From an uncultured Clostridia bacterium (GTDB lineage: Bacteria > Bacillota > Clostridia > Oscillospirales > CAG-272), in NCBI GenBank assembly GCA_947588825.1, contig CANPZU010000001.1, forward strand, positions 50,237-114,236: DNA of 64,000 nt. Reading direction: 5' to 3'. The notes under the pieces were generated by a model, which had not been told where the DNA came from, made no database searches, and saw only the letters and a program-made list of their open reading frames with translations. The translations under genes and the position numbers were made by a program. Each line of letters starts with the position of its first letter. The first letter of the stretch is position 1. Shown piece by piece: positions 18,128-27,094 of this stretch.

Positions 18128-18838
18128 ATGGCAAACAAAAATGACATTTACGGTTATATCCATTCCTTTCAAAGCCTGGGCACAGTTGACGGTCCGGGAG
18201 TGCGCTCGGTGATTTTCATGCAGGGCTGTCCTCTTCGCTGCGCCTGCTGTCACAATCCCGACACATGGGAGTTTTGCCGTGGAGAGCGGCAAAGCGCAGG
18301 CGAGATGTTTGACAGGGTGTACCGCTTTAAGGAGTATTTTAAAAGTGAAGGGGGTCTTACCGTTTCGGGCGGCGAGCCGCTGATGCAGCCCGAGTTTGTC
18401 ACGGCGCTTTTTGAGCTTTGCAGGAGCGCCGATATAAACTGCGCCCTTGACACATCGGGCTGCATAATGAACGATGGGATAAAGGAGCTTCTTTGTCATT
18501 GCGATCTTGTGCTTCTTGACTATAAGTATACGAACGCTCGGGATTACAAAAAGTATACCGGCATGGAAATGGAGCAGGCGGATATCTTTCTCGGCGTACT
18601 TGACGATATGAAAAAGGTGACTTTTATAAGGCAGGTTATAATACCGACGGTAAACGACTCGAAGGAATCGATAGATAAGCTCTTTGACCTTGGAAAAAAG
18701 TATTCATGTATAAAAAAAATAGAGCTTTTGCCTTTTAAAAAGCTATGCGTGGAAAAATACAGAAATATGGGAATTATCTTTCCGTTTGAAAACATGGAGG
18801 AGTGCCCCGATAATTTTTGCTTTGACAAAATTTTTTAG
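18128..18838 (+). CDS. pflA: pyruvate formate-lyase-activating enzyme (radical SAM)
   Basis: The 236-residue enzyme has the radical SAM cluster C34-x3-C38-x2-C41 (QGCPLRCACCHNPD), the GGE motif in LTVSGGEPLMQPEF, and the N-terminal TVDGPGVRSVIFMQG typical of PflA. It uses a 4Fe-4S cluster and S-adenosylmethionine to install the glycyl radical on pyruvate formate-lyase. No glycyl-radical enzyme lies in the window, so its partner is elsewhere, or it activates a different glycyl-radical enzyme. The ribosome site is weak (GGGGTAAAAT). Confidence 0.88.
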   Translation: MANKNDIYGYIHSFQSLGTVDGPGVRSVIFMQGCPLRCACCHNPDTWEFCRGERQSAGEMFDRVYRFKEYFKSEGGLTVSGGEPLMQPEFVTALFELCRSADINCALDTSGCIMNDGIKELLCHCDLVLLDYKYTNARDYKKYTGMEMEQADIFLGVLDDMKKVTFIRQVIIPTVNDSKESIDKLFDLGKKYSCIKKIELLPFKKLCVEKYRNMGIIFPFENMEECPDNFCFDKIF

Positions 18839-19014
18839 TACGACGGTCACGTGTTTATGTTTATGAATATATATGGGCAAAAGCGCATAAAATGTACAAA
18901 GTAAGGAAAAGGTCAACACTCAAATATCGGCACATAAAAAGTTAAGCGCGTTGCAGGTCAAAATGCCTCTGTCAATTTAAATTTAAAATTAAATGATGAT
19001 TTTTTAAAATAGTA

Positions 19015-19043
19015 TTGACAGACCGTATAAAGAGTGGTATAAT
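19015..19043 (+). promoter_or_regulatory. promoter of the tRNA operon
   Basis: TTGACA (19015-19020), 17-base spacer, TATAAT (19038-19043), a full consensus promoter about 70 bases before tRNA-Leu. The 176 bases between pflA and this promoter show no gene or strong structure. Confidence 0.85.
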
Positions 19044-19118
19044 ATTTATGCTGTAAGGCAGGATGCTTTGTAATGCCTTATATATGCGACGGTATTCGCC
19101 GCTCACAGGTAAGTGTAC

Positions 19119-19207
19119 GCCGGTGTGGCGGAACAGGCAGACGCATGGGACTTAAAATCCCACGGGACTAACATCCCGTACCGGTTCGACCCCGGTCACC
19201 GGCACCA
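19119..19207 (+). tRNA. tRNA-Leu (UAA)
   Basis: GCCGGTG/CACCGGC acceptor stem, long variable arm (CGGGACTAACATCCCG), anticodon loop CTTAAAA with TAA anticodon, TTCGACC T-loop, and an encoded CCA end (19205-19207). This is a class II leucine tRNA. Confidence 0.95.
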
Positions 19208-19261
19208 TCTGCATGTGGGTTTGGCTTGCGGCGTCGTTCATATTATAATATCTTATAATAT

Positions 19262-19338
<77 letters not shown>

Positions 19339-19379
19339 AGTAAAATGACAGACGCCTGACAGGCGTCTGTCATTTTACT
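19339..19379 (+). terminator. 41-base perfect palindrome directly after the tRNA-fMet CCA
   Basis: A 20-base left arm (19339-19358), one central A, and an exactly complementary right arm (19360-19379), starting at the first base after CCA. The 3' arm ends CATTTTACT. It may act as terminator and 3'-processing signal for the tRNA transcript. Confidence 0.65.
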
Positions 19380-19390
19380 ATGGAAAGAAT

Positions 19391-19494
19391 GGTGGGACTT
19401 GAAGTAGGCGCGGGAGTGAATGACGCCCCGGTGGGGCGTCAGAGCCGCGCCTGACTGAGCGCCGCAGCGCGAGAGTCAAGTCCCACCTTTTTTT
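19391..19494 (+). terminator. branched stem-loop with T7 tail carrying a copy of the tRNA T-arm
   Basis: Outer stem GGTGGGACTTGA (19391-19402) with TCAAGTCCCACC (19476-19487) followed by seven T. Inside are AGGCGCGG (19406-19413) with CCGCGCCT (19445-19452), GACGCCCC (19422-19429) with GGGGCGTC (19433-19440), and GCGC (19459-19462) with GCGC (19467-19470). The 3' outer arm repeats the T-arm/acceptor sequence of the preceding tRNA-fMet (CAAGTCCCACCT), and the 5' arm is its antisense. Confidence 0.7.
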
Positions 19495-19594
19495 AGGCGC
19501 GGCAATTCTTTCGGTCAATCTTTTTATATAAATATTTGGTTTAAAGTATAAAACTACGCGTTAATAACTGATAAGTATAAAGGAGGGCGTCTTA

Positions 19595-20260
19595 ATGTCA
19601 GGCAATCCTGAAATCAAAAAAACAGTCGACGGGGCTCTTTTGCGTGAATTTTATCTTCAAGACGCCAACACCGTTGCAGCGAGTCTGCTTGGAAAGTTGT
19701 TGGTGCACAAGAGCAAAGAGGGAACGACCTCCGGCATGATCGTCGAGACTGAGGCGTACCTTGGTTGGTGCGACAAGGGCGCGCACTCTTATCCAAACAA
19801 AAGAACCGCAAGGACGAGCGTACAGTTTGGAGATGGCGGGCACGCGTATGTGTATCTGATATACGGTATGTATTCGTGCTTCAACGTTGTTACAAACAAG
19901 GTCGACGTGCCCGAGGCTGTGCTTATTCGCGCTCTTGAACCAATAGAAGGAATCGAGCTTATGCGGGCAAGACGCCCCAAAACAAGAGATGAGCGGCTGT
20001 GCAGCGGCCCCGGCTGTCTGTGCAGCGCGATGGCGATAACAAGAGAGCTGTACGGCTGCGATCTTTGCGGCAACGAGCTTTACATCCTGCCGTTTTCCGA
20101 TGTGAAAAAGGAGGATATCATGGTATCCCCCAGGATCAATATAGATTACGCAAAGGAATGCAAGGATTACATGTGGCGCTATTTTATAAAAGATAACAGG
20201 TATGTTTCAAAGGTGGCAAAACGGTACGATGATAAGAAGAAAGAATATGCCATTTTATGA
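19595..20260 (+). CDS. 3-methyladenine DNA glycosylase, Mpg/AAG family
   Basis: The 221-residue protein has the AAG fold motifs: LLGKLLVH, IVETEAYLGWCDKGAHS with the catalytic Glu region, FGDGGHAYVYLIYGMYSCFNVVT, AVLIRALEP and GPGCLCSAMAIT near the base pocket. It removes alkylated purines in base excision repair, acting in the cytoplasm. AAAGGAGGG precedes the ATG. The C-terminal Lys-rich tail (about 200-221) extends past the usual core. It appears monocistronic. Confidence 0.93.
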   Translation: MSGNPEIKKTVDGALLREFYLQDANTVAASLLGKLLVHKSKEGTTSGMIVETEAYLGWCDKGAHSYPNKRTARTSVQFGDGGHAYVYLIYGMYSCFNVVTNKVDVPEAVLIRALEPIEGIELMRARRPKTRDERLCSGPGCLCSAMAITRELYGCDLCGNELYILPFSDVKKEDIMVSPRINIDYAKECKDYMWRYFIKDNRYVSKVAKRYDDKKKEYAIL

Positions 20261-20473
20261 ATATGAAGATAAAGATAAAAAAACGGCTGTGCAAAAGCTT
20301 GCACGGGCCGCAGACAGCGAGTAAAATGTGCAAAGTATAACGGATGATTTTATTGGCGGAGCGTATAAAACCCGAGTCAAAATATAAAAATTCAAAAAGA
20401 AAGCATTTACTTTTTGTCAGTTTTATAGTAAAATAACACACGGTACTCTAAATCGAAAGGAATCGAGTTTATT

Positions 20474-21703
20474 TTGGAATGTGCTGAGCTTCTTCTTCCC
20501 GCGGGAAATTTCGAAAAACTCTGCTTTGCACTGCGCTTCGGAGCCGACGCGGTTTATATTTCGGGAAAGCGTTTCGGTATGAGGGCGGCGGCGGACAATT
20601 TCACCGTCGAAGAAATTCATAAATGCGTCGAGTATTCCCATAATCTCGGCAAAAAGGTGTATTTGACGCTCAACACCATGCCTCACTGGTATGAGTATGA
20701 GGACATTAAAAAGTATCTTTGTGAAATTGCCGGCGCCTCTCTTGACGCCATGATCGTCGCCGACGTAGGGGTTCTTGACCTTGTAAAGGAGGCGGCGCCG
20801 AACATTCCCGTTCACATATCGACTCAAGCGGGGGCGGTATCTCACGCCGACTGCATTCACTGGTACAAAAGCGGCGCCTCAAGGGTGGTGCTTGCAAGAG
20901 AGCTTTCTTTTGAAGAGATAAAGAACATAAAAAGCCGGATACCGAGCGAGCTTGAGCTTGAGTGTTTTATACACGGTTCCATGTGCGTTTCCTACAGCGG
21001 CAGATGCCTGCTGTCAAATTATTTGACGGGCAGAGACGGCAACAGAGGTTTTTGCGCGCAGCCATGCAGATGGGAATACAGAATTTTTGAAATAGAGGAG
21101 GCGAAGCGGCCGGGAACCCGCATTCCGGTCGAGCAGGACAAATTCGGGACCTTTGTCATGAGCTCAAAGGACCTCTGCATGATAGAGCATATACCCGAGC
21201 TTATGGAGAGCGGGATCTCCTCTTTTAAGATAGAGGGCAGGATGAAAAGCGCATACTATACAGCCGTGTGCGCCAATACTTATAAAATGGCAATGGACGC
21301 GTATGTCCGCTCCAAGGACGGCTATCGCTTTGACCCTTTGTGGTTGCGGGAGCTTGAGAGCGTCACTCACAGAGAATACTCGACTGGTTTTTACTTTGAT
21401 TCCCCGGGGGAAAACGCACAGATTGTATCTTCGCCCGGATATTTGCTTGAAAAATCATATCTTGCCTTTGTCGAAAGCTATGACCCCGAAAACGGCAGAG
21501 CCACTCTTATACAAAAAAATAAAATGTTTGATTGTTCCTATGCCGAGTTGTTGACTCCCGGTTCGCTTGGGAAGCGCTTTTATGTCGAGGATATGAGGGA
21601 CGCTGACGGCAACAAAATAGCAGACGCGCCTCACCCCGCGATGCGTTTTACAATCAAGGCTCCCTTTATGTTTAGAGCGGGAGATATCGTGCGCATGGCG
21701 TAA
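20474..21703 (+). CDS. peptidase U32 family protein (RlhA/TrhP type)
   Basis: The 409-residue protein shows the U32 signature ELECFIHGSMCVSYSGRCLLS near residue 165 and downstream cysteines (GFCAQPCRW) that with them can hold an iron-sulfur cluster. It starts with a TIM-barrel-like LLLPAGNFEKLCFALRFGADAVYI. Characterised members hydroxylate tRNA U34 (TrhP) or 23S rRNA C2501 (RlhA) rather than act as collagenases, so RNA hydroxylation is the likely role. TTG 20474 follows GAAAGGA. A partner O-methyltransferase is not adjacent. Confidence 0.87.
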   Translation: MECAELLLPAGNFEKLCFALRFGADAVYISGKRFGMRAAADNFTVEEIHKCVEYSHNLGKKVYLTLNTMPHWYEYEDIKKYLCEIAGASLDAMIVADVGVLDLVKEAAPNIPVHISTQAGAVSHADCIHWYKSGASRVVLARELSFEEIKNIKSRIPSELELECFIHGSMCVSYSGRCLLSNYLTGRDGNRGFCAQPCRWEYRIFEIEEAKRPGTRIPVEQDKFGTFVMSSKDLCMIEHIPELMESGISSFKIEGRMKSAYYTAVCANTYKMAMDAYVRSKDGYRFDPLWLRELESVTHREYSTGFYFDSPGENAQIVSSPGYLLEKSYLAFVESYDPENGRATLIQKNKMFDCSYAELLTPGSLGKRFYVEDMRDADGNKIADAPHPAMRFTIKAPFMFRAGDIVRMA

Positions 21704-21738
21704 GCGTCAAAAAAATCGCTTTGCGTAAAATATTTCGG

Positions 21739-21767
21739 TTGACAAATAAACGGTGTTAGTGTAAAAT
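21739..21767 (+). promoter_or_regulatory. promoter of the domesticated transposase gene
   Basis: TTGACA (21739-21744), 17-base spacer, TAAAAT (21762-21767), 41 bases before the GTG start at 21809. Confidence 0.75.
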
Positions 21768-21808
21768 ATATATATCTGTAAATTTAGGATTTGCAAAGGA
21801 GAACTTTT

Positions 21809-22951
21809 GTGGAACTTTATATAATAATTCTTTTGGTGTTTGCCTCTTTGGCTATTTCGGCAGGCGTAATATTCGGGGAATATATTTATACAAACAAGAA
21901 GAATCCGTTTTACTCTCTTATTCCCGCCGGAGCGGCGTGGGGCTTTGATTTTATATTGCTGATCATAATGCTCATCGCGGGCGCCGAGCTGTCCACATGG
22001 GCCACGACGTTCTACATTTTTCAGATCCCTGTCCTATTGGGAGTCATAAGTCTTGTGTACTTCAGAAGAAAGAGACGCGAAGGAGCCATTGCCGAACAGC
22101 AAAAGGAGGCGCGTATCAAGACCGCGCGTAAGATGGAGGAGGACAAGCACCGCAGACTGCTTGAGACTCTTCGAGGCTTTTACTGCGCGGAAAGCAAGAT
22201 GAAAGCGGAAGGACAGCGCGAGATAGTCATCCTTTCAAATTCGGGAAAAAGTGTGGAGGAAATAGCGGCTCTTTCCGGGGCGAATGAAAAAGAAGTGCAG
22301 CTTATTGTCAAAGCTTTCGAGCGTTACAACTCGAGAATAAACGGCGAGGCGGGCACGTCGGATCTCATTTTTACCCCCGAGCAGGAAGAAGCAATTGTCA
22401 CAAACGTTATAAACGGTCTGCCCTATGAGCACTCGATAGACGCGCGGCTTTGGACAAAACAGTCGATACGCGCTCTCGCGGCCGATCTTGTTGACAGCAG
22501 CGTTTCGATAAGGATCATAGCGGCGTATATGAGGCATTGGGGATTTACCGTCCCCGTAAGACAAACCATAAAGCACAGAAGCAGCCAGCCTAACGTGCGC
22601 GCTTGGCTTGCGGGCGAGTTTGAAAACATACGCAAAAAAGCCTTCGAGGAAAACGGAGAGATAATGTGGATATACACCGTCCCGCTCGACGCGGTGAACA
22701 GCATCTCCGCCTTTATGCCCGCAAATCCGGTAATGATCTGCGCCGTCAGTAACGACGGTTCGATAGGTTTTAAGGTTTATGACAGCGCCGACAAACGCGC
22801 CTTTGACGATTTTATAGACGCGCTTTCCGAATCATTTAAATACAAGATATTTGCCGTGGTAAATGAAAATTACGACGAATACAGCAAATCTGTGGGTAAG
22901 GAAAAACTCAAGCTGCTTTCTAATAAGATAGAGCTATTTCCTTCGGCGTGA
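21809..22951 (+). CDS. membrane-anchored protein with a degenerate IS630-like transposase domain
   Basis: About 380 residues. Three N-terminal membrane helices (about 2-22, 36-58, 66-85) lead to a basic coiled stretch (88-120), a first helix-turn-helix (GKSVEEIAALSGANEKEVQ), FTPEQEEAIV, and a second winged helix starting at W215 (WTKQSIRALAADL...IIAAYMRHWGFTVP). The rest follows the IS630/Tc1 DDE fold, but the first Asp region (EIMWIYTVPLD near 285) and the second (FAVVNENYDEYSKS near 350) have lost their acidic catalysts, and the chain ends at IELFPSA where transposases continue. GTG 21809 is set by AAAGGAG (21795-21801). It precedes rny. Function unknown; a membrane-bound DNA-binding regulator is my inference. 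Confidence 0.7.
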   Translation: MELYIIILLVFASLAISAGVIFGEYIYTNKKNPFYSLIPAGAAWGFDFILLIIMLIAGAELSTWATTFYIFQIPVLLGVISLVYFRRKRREGAIAEQQKEARIKTARKMEEDKHRRLLETLRGFYCAESKMKAEGQREIVILSNSGKSVEEIAALSGANEKEVQLIVKAFERYNSRINGEAGTSDLIFTPEQEEAIVTNVINGLPYEHSIDARLWTKQSIRALAADLVDSSVSIRIIAAYMRHWGFTVPVRQTIKHRSSQPNVRAWLAGEFENIRKKAFEENGEIMWIYTVPLDAVNSISAFMPANPVMICAVSNDGSIGFKVYDSADKRAFDDFIDALSESFKYKIFAVVNENYDEYSKSVGKEKLKLLSNKIELFPSA

Positions 22952-22994
22952 AAACATCTTTACAAAGCAAAACACAAAACAAAACACAACAATC

Positions 22995-23036
22995 ACTCCC
23001 TGCCATGGTAAAACACGGCGGGGATAGTCGGTTTTT
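22995..23036 (+). terminator. candidate terminator before rny
   Basis: TCCCTGCC (22997-23004) pairs with GGCGGGGA (23017-23024) with one G-U pair, followed by TTTTT at 23031-23036. Confidence 0.5.
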
Positions 23037-23090
23037 CGGGCGTGATTTTGTTAAAAAACTATAAATTTTATTTAAATCTCCGAATCACTA

Positions 23091-23119
23091 TTGACTTAAT
23101 TGCTTATAAATATTAAAAT
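23091..23119 (+). promoter_or_regulatory. rny promoter
   Basis: TTGACT (23091-23096), 17-base spacer, TAAAAT (23114-23119), 80 bases before the rny start, within very AT-rich DNA. Confidence 0.7.
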
Positions 23120-23198
23120 AGTATATAGGTAATTATCATATATTAAACTACCTGATAATATTAAAATAAAAAGAAAGTACAAGGAGGTGTAAAGTCAT

Positions 23199-24740
23199 AT
23201 GGATTACATAATTGCAATAGCGGCCGCCGTAATAGCTCTTGTCGTCGGATTTGTCATCGGTATTATGTACAGAAAGAAAATCGCAGAGGCGGAGATCGGT
23301 TCTGCCGAGCTTGAGGCCAAGAGAATCGTTGACGAGGCTGTCAAGACGGGCGAGACAAAGAAAAAAGAGCAGCTGCTTGAAGCAAAAGAAGAAATCGTCA
23401 GGGCAAATAAGGAATTTGACCGCGAGGTCAAGGAACGCAGAAACGAGTTGACAAGGCTTGAAAACAGATGCGTAGCCAGAGAAGAGGCCCTTGATAAGAG
23501 AATTGAACAACTGGAACGCAAGGAAAGCACGCTTGACCGAAAAATCAAGGAAAACGAGGAGCTGAAAGCCAAGATCGACAATATACGCGAGGAACAGCTT
23601 AAAAAGCTTGAGGAAATCTCGGGCATCACATCCGAACAGGCAAAGCAGGAGATCATAAGTCAGATAGAAGAAGAGGCGAGATACGACGCCGCCGAGAAGT
23701 TGGTGGAGATTGAAGCGCGTTTAAGGGAGGAGGCTAACGAAAAGGCAAAGAACATTATTTCACTTGCCATAAGCCGCCTTGCTTCGGAGCATGTGGCCGA
23801 ATCCACGGTTTCGGTCGTGAGCTTGCCAAATGACGATATGAAGGGAAGGATAATAGGACGGGAAGGACGAAACATAAGAACGGTCGAAACGTTGACGGGC
23901 GTCGATCTTATAATCGACGACACGCCGGAGGCCATAACCGTTTCTTCGTTTGACCCGATAAGGCGCGAGGTCGCAAGGCTCGCTCTTGAAAAGCTCATAG
24001 CCGACGGAAGAATCCATCCGACACGCATTGAGGAAATGGTGGAGAAGGCTAAAAAGGAAGTCGATATTCAAATCAAACAGGCGGGGGACCGCGCGATATT
24101 CGAAACGGGCGTACACGGAATAAACGGCGAGCTTGTAAAGCTGCTCGGACGACTCAGATACCGTACAAGCTACGGACAGAACGTGCTTGACCATTCAATT
24201 GAGGTTTCGCTTATCGCCGGAATGCTTGCCGATGAGATAGGGGCCGACAGCACCGTCGCCAAACGCGCCGGACTCCTCCACGACATAGGTAAGGCGCTCA
24301 CTCATGAGACGGAAGGAAGTCATGTGCAAATAGGCGTCGACGTGGCAAAGAAGTATAAGGAAAGCAAGGAAGTGATTCACGCGATCGAAGCCCATCACGG
24401 AGACGTAGAGCCAAAGAGCATCGTAGCCTTCGTAGTACAGGCGGCAGACGCAATATCTGCGGCAAGGCCGGGCGCAAGGCGCGAGAATCTTGAAAACTAT
24501 ATTAAGCGTCTGCAAAAGCTTGAAGAGATAGCAAACAGCTATCCGGGAGTCGAAAAATCCTTTGCTATTCAGGCGGGAAGAGAAATAAGAATACTTGTGC
24601 GCCCTGAAGCGGTTTCCGATCAGCAAATGGTTGTTGTGGCAAGAGATATCGTAAAACAGATAGAGGGCGAACTCAAATACCCCGGTCAGATTAAAGTTAA
24701 TGTCGTTCGCGAAAGTCGGGTAACCGATTATGCTAAGTGA
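23199..24740 (+). CDS. rny: ribonuclease Y
   Basis: The 513-residue endoribonuclease has one N-terminal membrane helix (about 3-23), a long charged coiled coil (28-200), a KH RNA-binding domain ([21 protein letters not shown]) and an HD domain with H361-D362 in [12 protein letters not shown]. It starts mRNA decay at the inner face of the membrane, the Bacillota counterpart of RNase E. GGAGGTG precedes the ATG. ymdB follows as in Bacillus. The upstream gene also places a nucleic-acid-binding domain on a membrane anchor. Confidence 0.97.
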   Translation: MDYIIAIAAAVIALVVGFVIGIMYRKKIAEAEIGSAELEAKRIVDEAVKTGETKKKEQLLEAKEEIVRANKEFDREVKERRNELTRLENRCVAREEALDKRIEQLERKESTLDRKIKENEELKAKIDNIREEQLKKLEEISGITSEQAKQEIISQIEEEARYDAAEKLVEIEARLREEANEKAKNIISLAISRLASEHVAESTVSVVSLPNDDMKGRIIGREGRNIRTVETLTGVDLIIDDTPEAITVSSFDPIRREVARLALEKLIADGRIHPTRIEEMVEKAKKEVDIQIKQAGDRAIFETGVHGINGELVKLLGRLRYRTSYGQNVLDHSIEVSLIAGMLADEIGADSTVAKRAGLLHDIGKALTHETEGSHVQIGVDVAKKYKESKEVIHAIEAHHGDVEPKSIVAFVVQAADAISAARPGARRENLENYIKRLQKLEEIANSYPGVEKSFAIQAGREIRILVRPEAVSDQQMVVVARDIVKQIEGELKYPGQIKVNVVRESRVTDYAK

Positions 24741-24863
24741 CAGTATTTTTTCCGTATCACACGGTTGACATATATATTTGATATAAAACCAAAACGAAAA
24801 AACTGTTGTAACAACTTGATATATATTTAAAATAATACTGGATTTACTTGCAGCAAATACCTG

Positions 24864-24890
24864 TGTCCGACAATCTTTGATTGTCGGACA
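24864..24890 (+). terminator. hairpin between rny and ymdB
   Basis: TGTCCGACAATC (24864-24875), loop TTT, GATTGTCGGACA (24879-24890), then AGCTTTTG. The stem is perfect but the T-run short, so it may only partly separate the two genes. Confidence 0.65.
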
Positions 24891-24935
24891 AGCTTTTGTA
24901 AAAAAACGCGCCGCGGCGCGGAAATAAGGTGCGAT

Positions 24936-25706
24936 ATGAAAATACTTTTACTCGGCGATATAGTCGGTCCCGATTCCGTAGGGCAGATATCGCGCAATCT
25001 TTGGAATTACAGAAAACAAAAGGGAATTTCGCTTGTTGTAGCAAACGGAGAAAACGCCGAGGCGGGAAACGGACTCCTTCCCGAAACGGCAAAATTGCTT
25101 GTTAAACGCGGTGTGGACGTAATCACCTCTGGCAACCATATATGGAAACACAACGCACTGCGCGCTTATCTTGACGAAAGCAGCAGCCTTGTAAGACCGC
25201 TGAATTATCCCGGCCAATGTCCCGGCAAGGGCTATACGCTGCTTGAGGCCGACGGCTTTCGCTTTCTTGTGATGAACGTGCAGGGAACGGTTTATATGGA
25301 GTCGCTTGCCTCGCCGTTTGAAAGCGTCGAAAACGCCCTTGCGATCAATAAGGGCAAATACGACTTTGCAATCCTTGATATACACGCCGAGGCGACCTCC
25401 GAAAAACTTGCCCTGGCTTATTGTTTCGACGGCAGAATAAATATAATGGCGGGGACCCATACGCATGTTCAAACGGCAGATGAACGTGTACTCCCTAACG
25501 GCAGCGGTTATATTACCGATCTCGGTATGTGCGGCGTACAGGACGGGATTCTCGGCGTAAAAAACGAAATAATAATAGAAAGAATGAAAACCAAACTACC
25601 CGCTAAATTTGTCCTTAAGGAAGGAAATCCTGTTTCCTGCGGCGCGTTGTTCGATCTTGATGTGTCAAACGGCCGCGTTATCTCGGTGAGCCGCGTCTTA
25701 TTTTGA
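24936..25706 (+). CDS. ymdB: YmdB-like metallophosphoesterase (TIGR00282)
   Basis: The 256-residue protein opens with LLLGDIVGPDSVG and has NGENAEAGNG, SGNHIWKH, DIHAEATSEK and GTHTHVQTADERVLPNG, the complete dimetal site of the YmdB family. The Bacillus enzyme cleaves 2',3'-cyclic nucleotides and influences biofilm and motility choices. Its position after rny matches the conserved rny-ymdB pair and suggests action on RNA decay products. Start ATG 24936 follows AAGGTG. Confidence 0.93.
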   Translation: MKILLLGDIVGPDSVGQISRNLWNYRKQKGISLVVANGENAEAGNGLLPETAKLLVKRGVDVITSGNHIWKHNALRAYLDESSSLVRPLNYPGQCPGKGYTLLEADGFRFLVMNVQGTVYMESLASPFESVENALAINKGKYDFAILDIHAEATSEKLALAYCFDGRINIMAGTHTHVQTADERVLPNGSGYITDLGMCGVQDGILGVKNEIIIERMKTKLPAKFVLKEGNPVSCGALFDLDVSNGRVISVSRVLF

Positions 25707-25975
25707 TACTTGATTTGAAATGTGTCTTAAATTGATGTTTCTTGCGTCACGACGCAGGAAATGGCGCCGTATTTGAAAAGCCGACTTAAAGACAGGCCCG
25801 CAAACGCTCCGCCCTTATCAAAGGCGAAGTTTTTTAAGGGCATTTGGCAAGATCTTTCGGGGCAAGCTCACAAAAAAAGCAAGGACGGTGCACAAACACA
25901 TCGTCCTTATCATTGCTAAAGCTTTTGAATGGGGTCGGGCAAGCTTTTTTGACAAGCCTGCTGTATTCGGTAATA

Positions 25976-27040
25976 TCAGATTTTAACGGTCCAGCCGAAG
26001 GTATCTTCGATCTTACCGTACTGAATGCCGGTCAATATGTCATAGAGCATATGGGTAGTCTCGCCGATTCTGCCGCCGCAGACGGTGTATTCGACGTCCT
26101 TATATATAAGCGCGCCTATAGGTGAGACGACTGCCGCGGTGCCGCAGCCCCAAGCCTCTTGCAAGCTTTTGTCGGCCATTGCGTCCTTAAGTTCGTCCAC
26201 CGAAATAAGTCTTTCGCTTACTTTATAGCCTTTGCTTTTCAGGACCTCGATGCAGGACTTACGGGTTATGCCGGGAAGAATGGAGCCGGTGAGGGCAGGT
26301 GTGACGATCTCGTCGTTTATTTTGAACATCACGTTCATTGCTCCGACTTCTTCGATGTACTTTCTTTCGACGCCGTCCAGCCAAAGAACCTGAGAATATC
26401 CCTTTTTCTCGGCTCTGTCTCCCGCTCTTGTAGAGGCGGCGTAGTTTCCGCCGCATTTGATATAGCCGGTGCCTCCACGTACCGCGCGGACGTCCTTATC
26501 CTCGATCATGATCTTGACCGGGTTGATGCCCTCTGCGTAGTAGCTTCCGCTGGGAGAGGCTATTATTGCAAAGACGGCGTTTTGAACGGTATGTACGCCG
26601 AGATGAGGGTCGTTTCCGAACATAAAGGGACGCAGATACAGGGATGTTCCATCGGAGTGCGGAACCCAATCCTGCTCTGTCTTAACGAAAGTTTTGATCG
26701 CGTTCAGCGCGTCTTCCTCGTTTATTGTGGGCAGGCAGAGTCTTTCGGCGGAGCTGTTTAGACGTTTTACATTTTGATCCGGACGGAAAAGCTGAACGCT
26801 GCCGTCGGCAAGGCGATAAGCTTTAAGCCCTTCGAAAATTTCGGCGCCGTAGTGAAGTACGGTAGATGCGGGATGGATGCTGAAGTTTTCAAAAGGCACT
26901 ATTCGCGCGTCATGCCAGCCGTTTTCGTGATCGTAGTTCATAAGGAACATGTGGTCGGTAAAAACTCTGCCGAAGCCGAGCGACGCATCATCGGGCTTTT
27001 CTTTGGGACAAGTGGTTTTAGTGATTTTAATGTCTATCAT
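25976..27040 (-). CDS. ilvE: branched-chain amino acid aminotransferase
   Basis: About 354 residues of the fold-type IV (class IV) family, with the PLP lysine K227 in ERKYIEEVGAMNV, the GGTGYIKCGGNYAAS block and the EAWGCGTAAVVSPIG cofactor-binding loop. It interconverts valine, leucine and isoleucine with their 2-oxo acids. ATG 27040 is preferred over TTG 27055 because GAGGAAA lies just upstream of it. It is the last gene of an eight-gene minus-strand set that begins behind an Ile/Val-rich leader peptide; its product or substrate is exactly the 2-oxo acid handled by the preceding vor genes. Confidence 0.96.
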   Translation of the reverse strand: MIDIKITKTTCPKEKPDDASLGFGRVFTDHMFLMNYDHENGWHDARIVPFENFSIHPASTVLHYGAEIFEGLKAYRLADGSVQLFRPDQNVKRLNSSAERLCLPTINEEDALNAIKTFVKTEQDWVPHSDGTSLYLRPFMFGNDPHLGVHTVQNAVFAIIASPSGSYYAEGINPVKIMIEDKDVRAVRGGTGYIKCGGNYAASTRAGDRAEKKGYSQVLWLDGVERKYIEEVGAMNVMFKINDEIVTPALTGSILPGITRKSCIEVLKSKGYKVSERLISVDELKDAMADKSLQEAWGCGTAAVVSPIGALIYKDVEYTVCGGRIGETTHMLYDILTGIQYGKIEDTFGWTVKI

Positions 27041-27094
27041 TGCGGTTTTCCTCAACTTCCTTTAATTATATTATTAATTATTATATGACATTCA

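Noticed and set aside
20285-20309. Hairpin GTGCAA-AAGC-TTGCAC after the mpg gene as terminator
   Set aside because: No T-run on the coding strand side; the A-run lies on the wrong side for mpg.
25738-25761. Terminator after ymdB (TTTCTTGCGT/ACGCAGGAAA)
   Set aside because: The stem is present with a G-T pair but no T-run follows on either strand, so I did not list it as a terminator.
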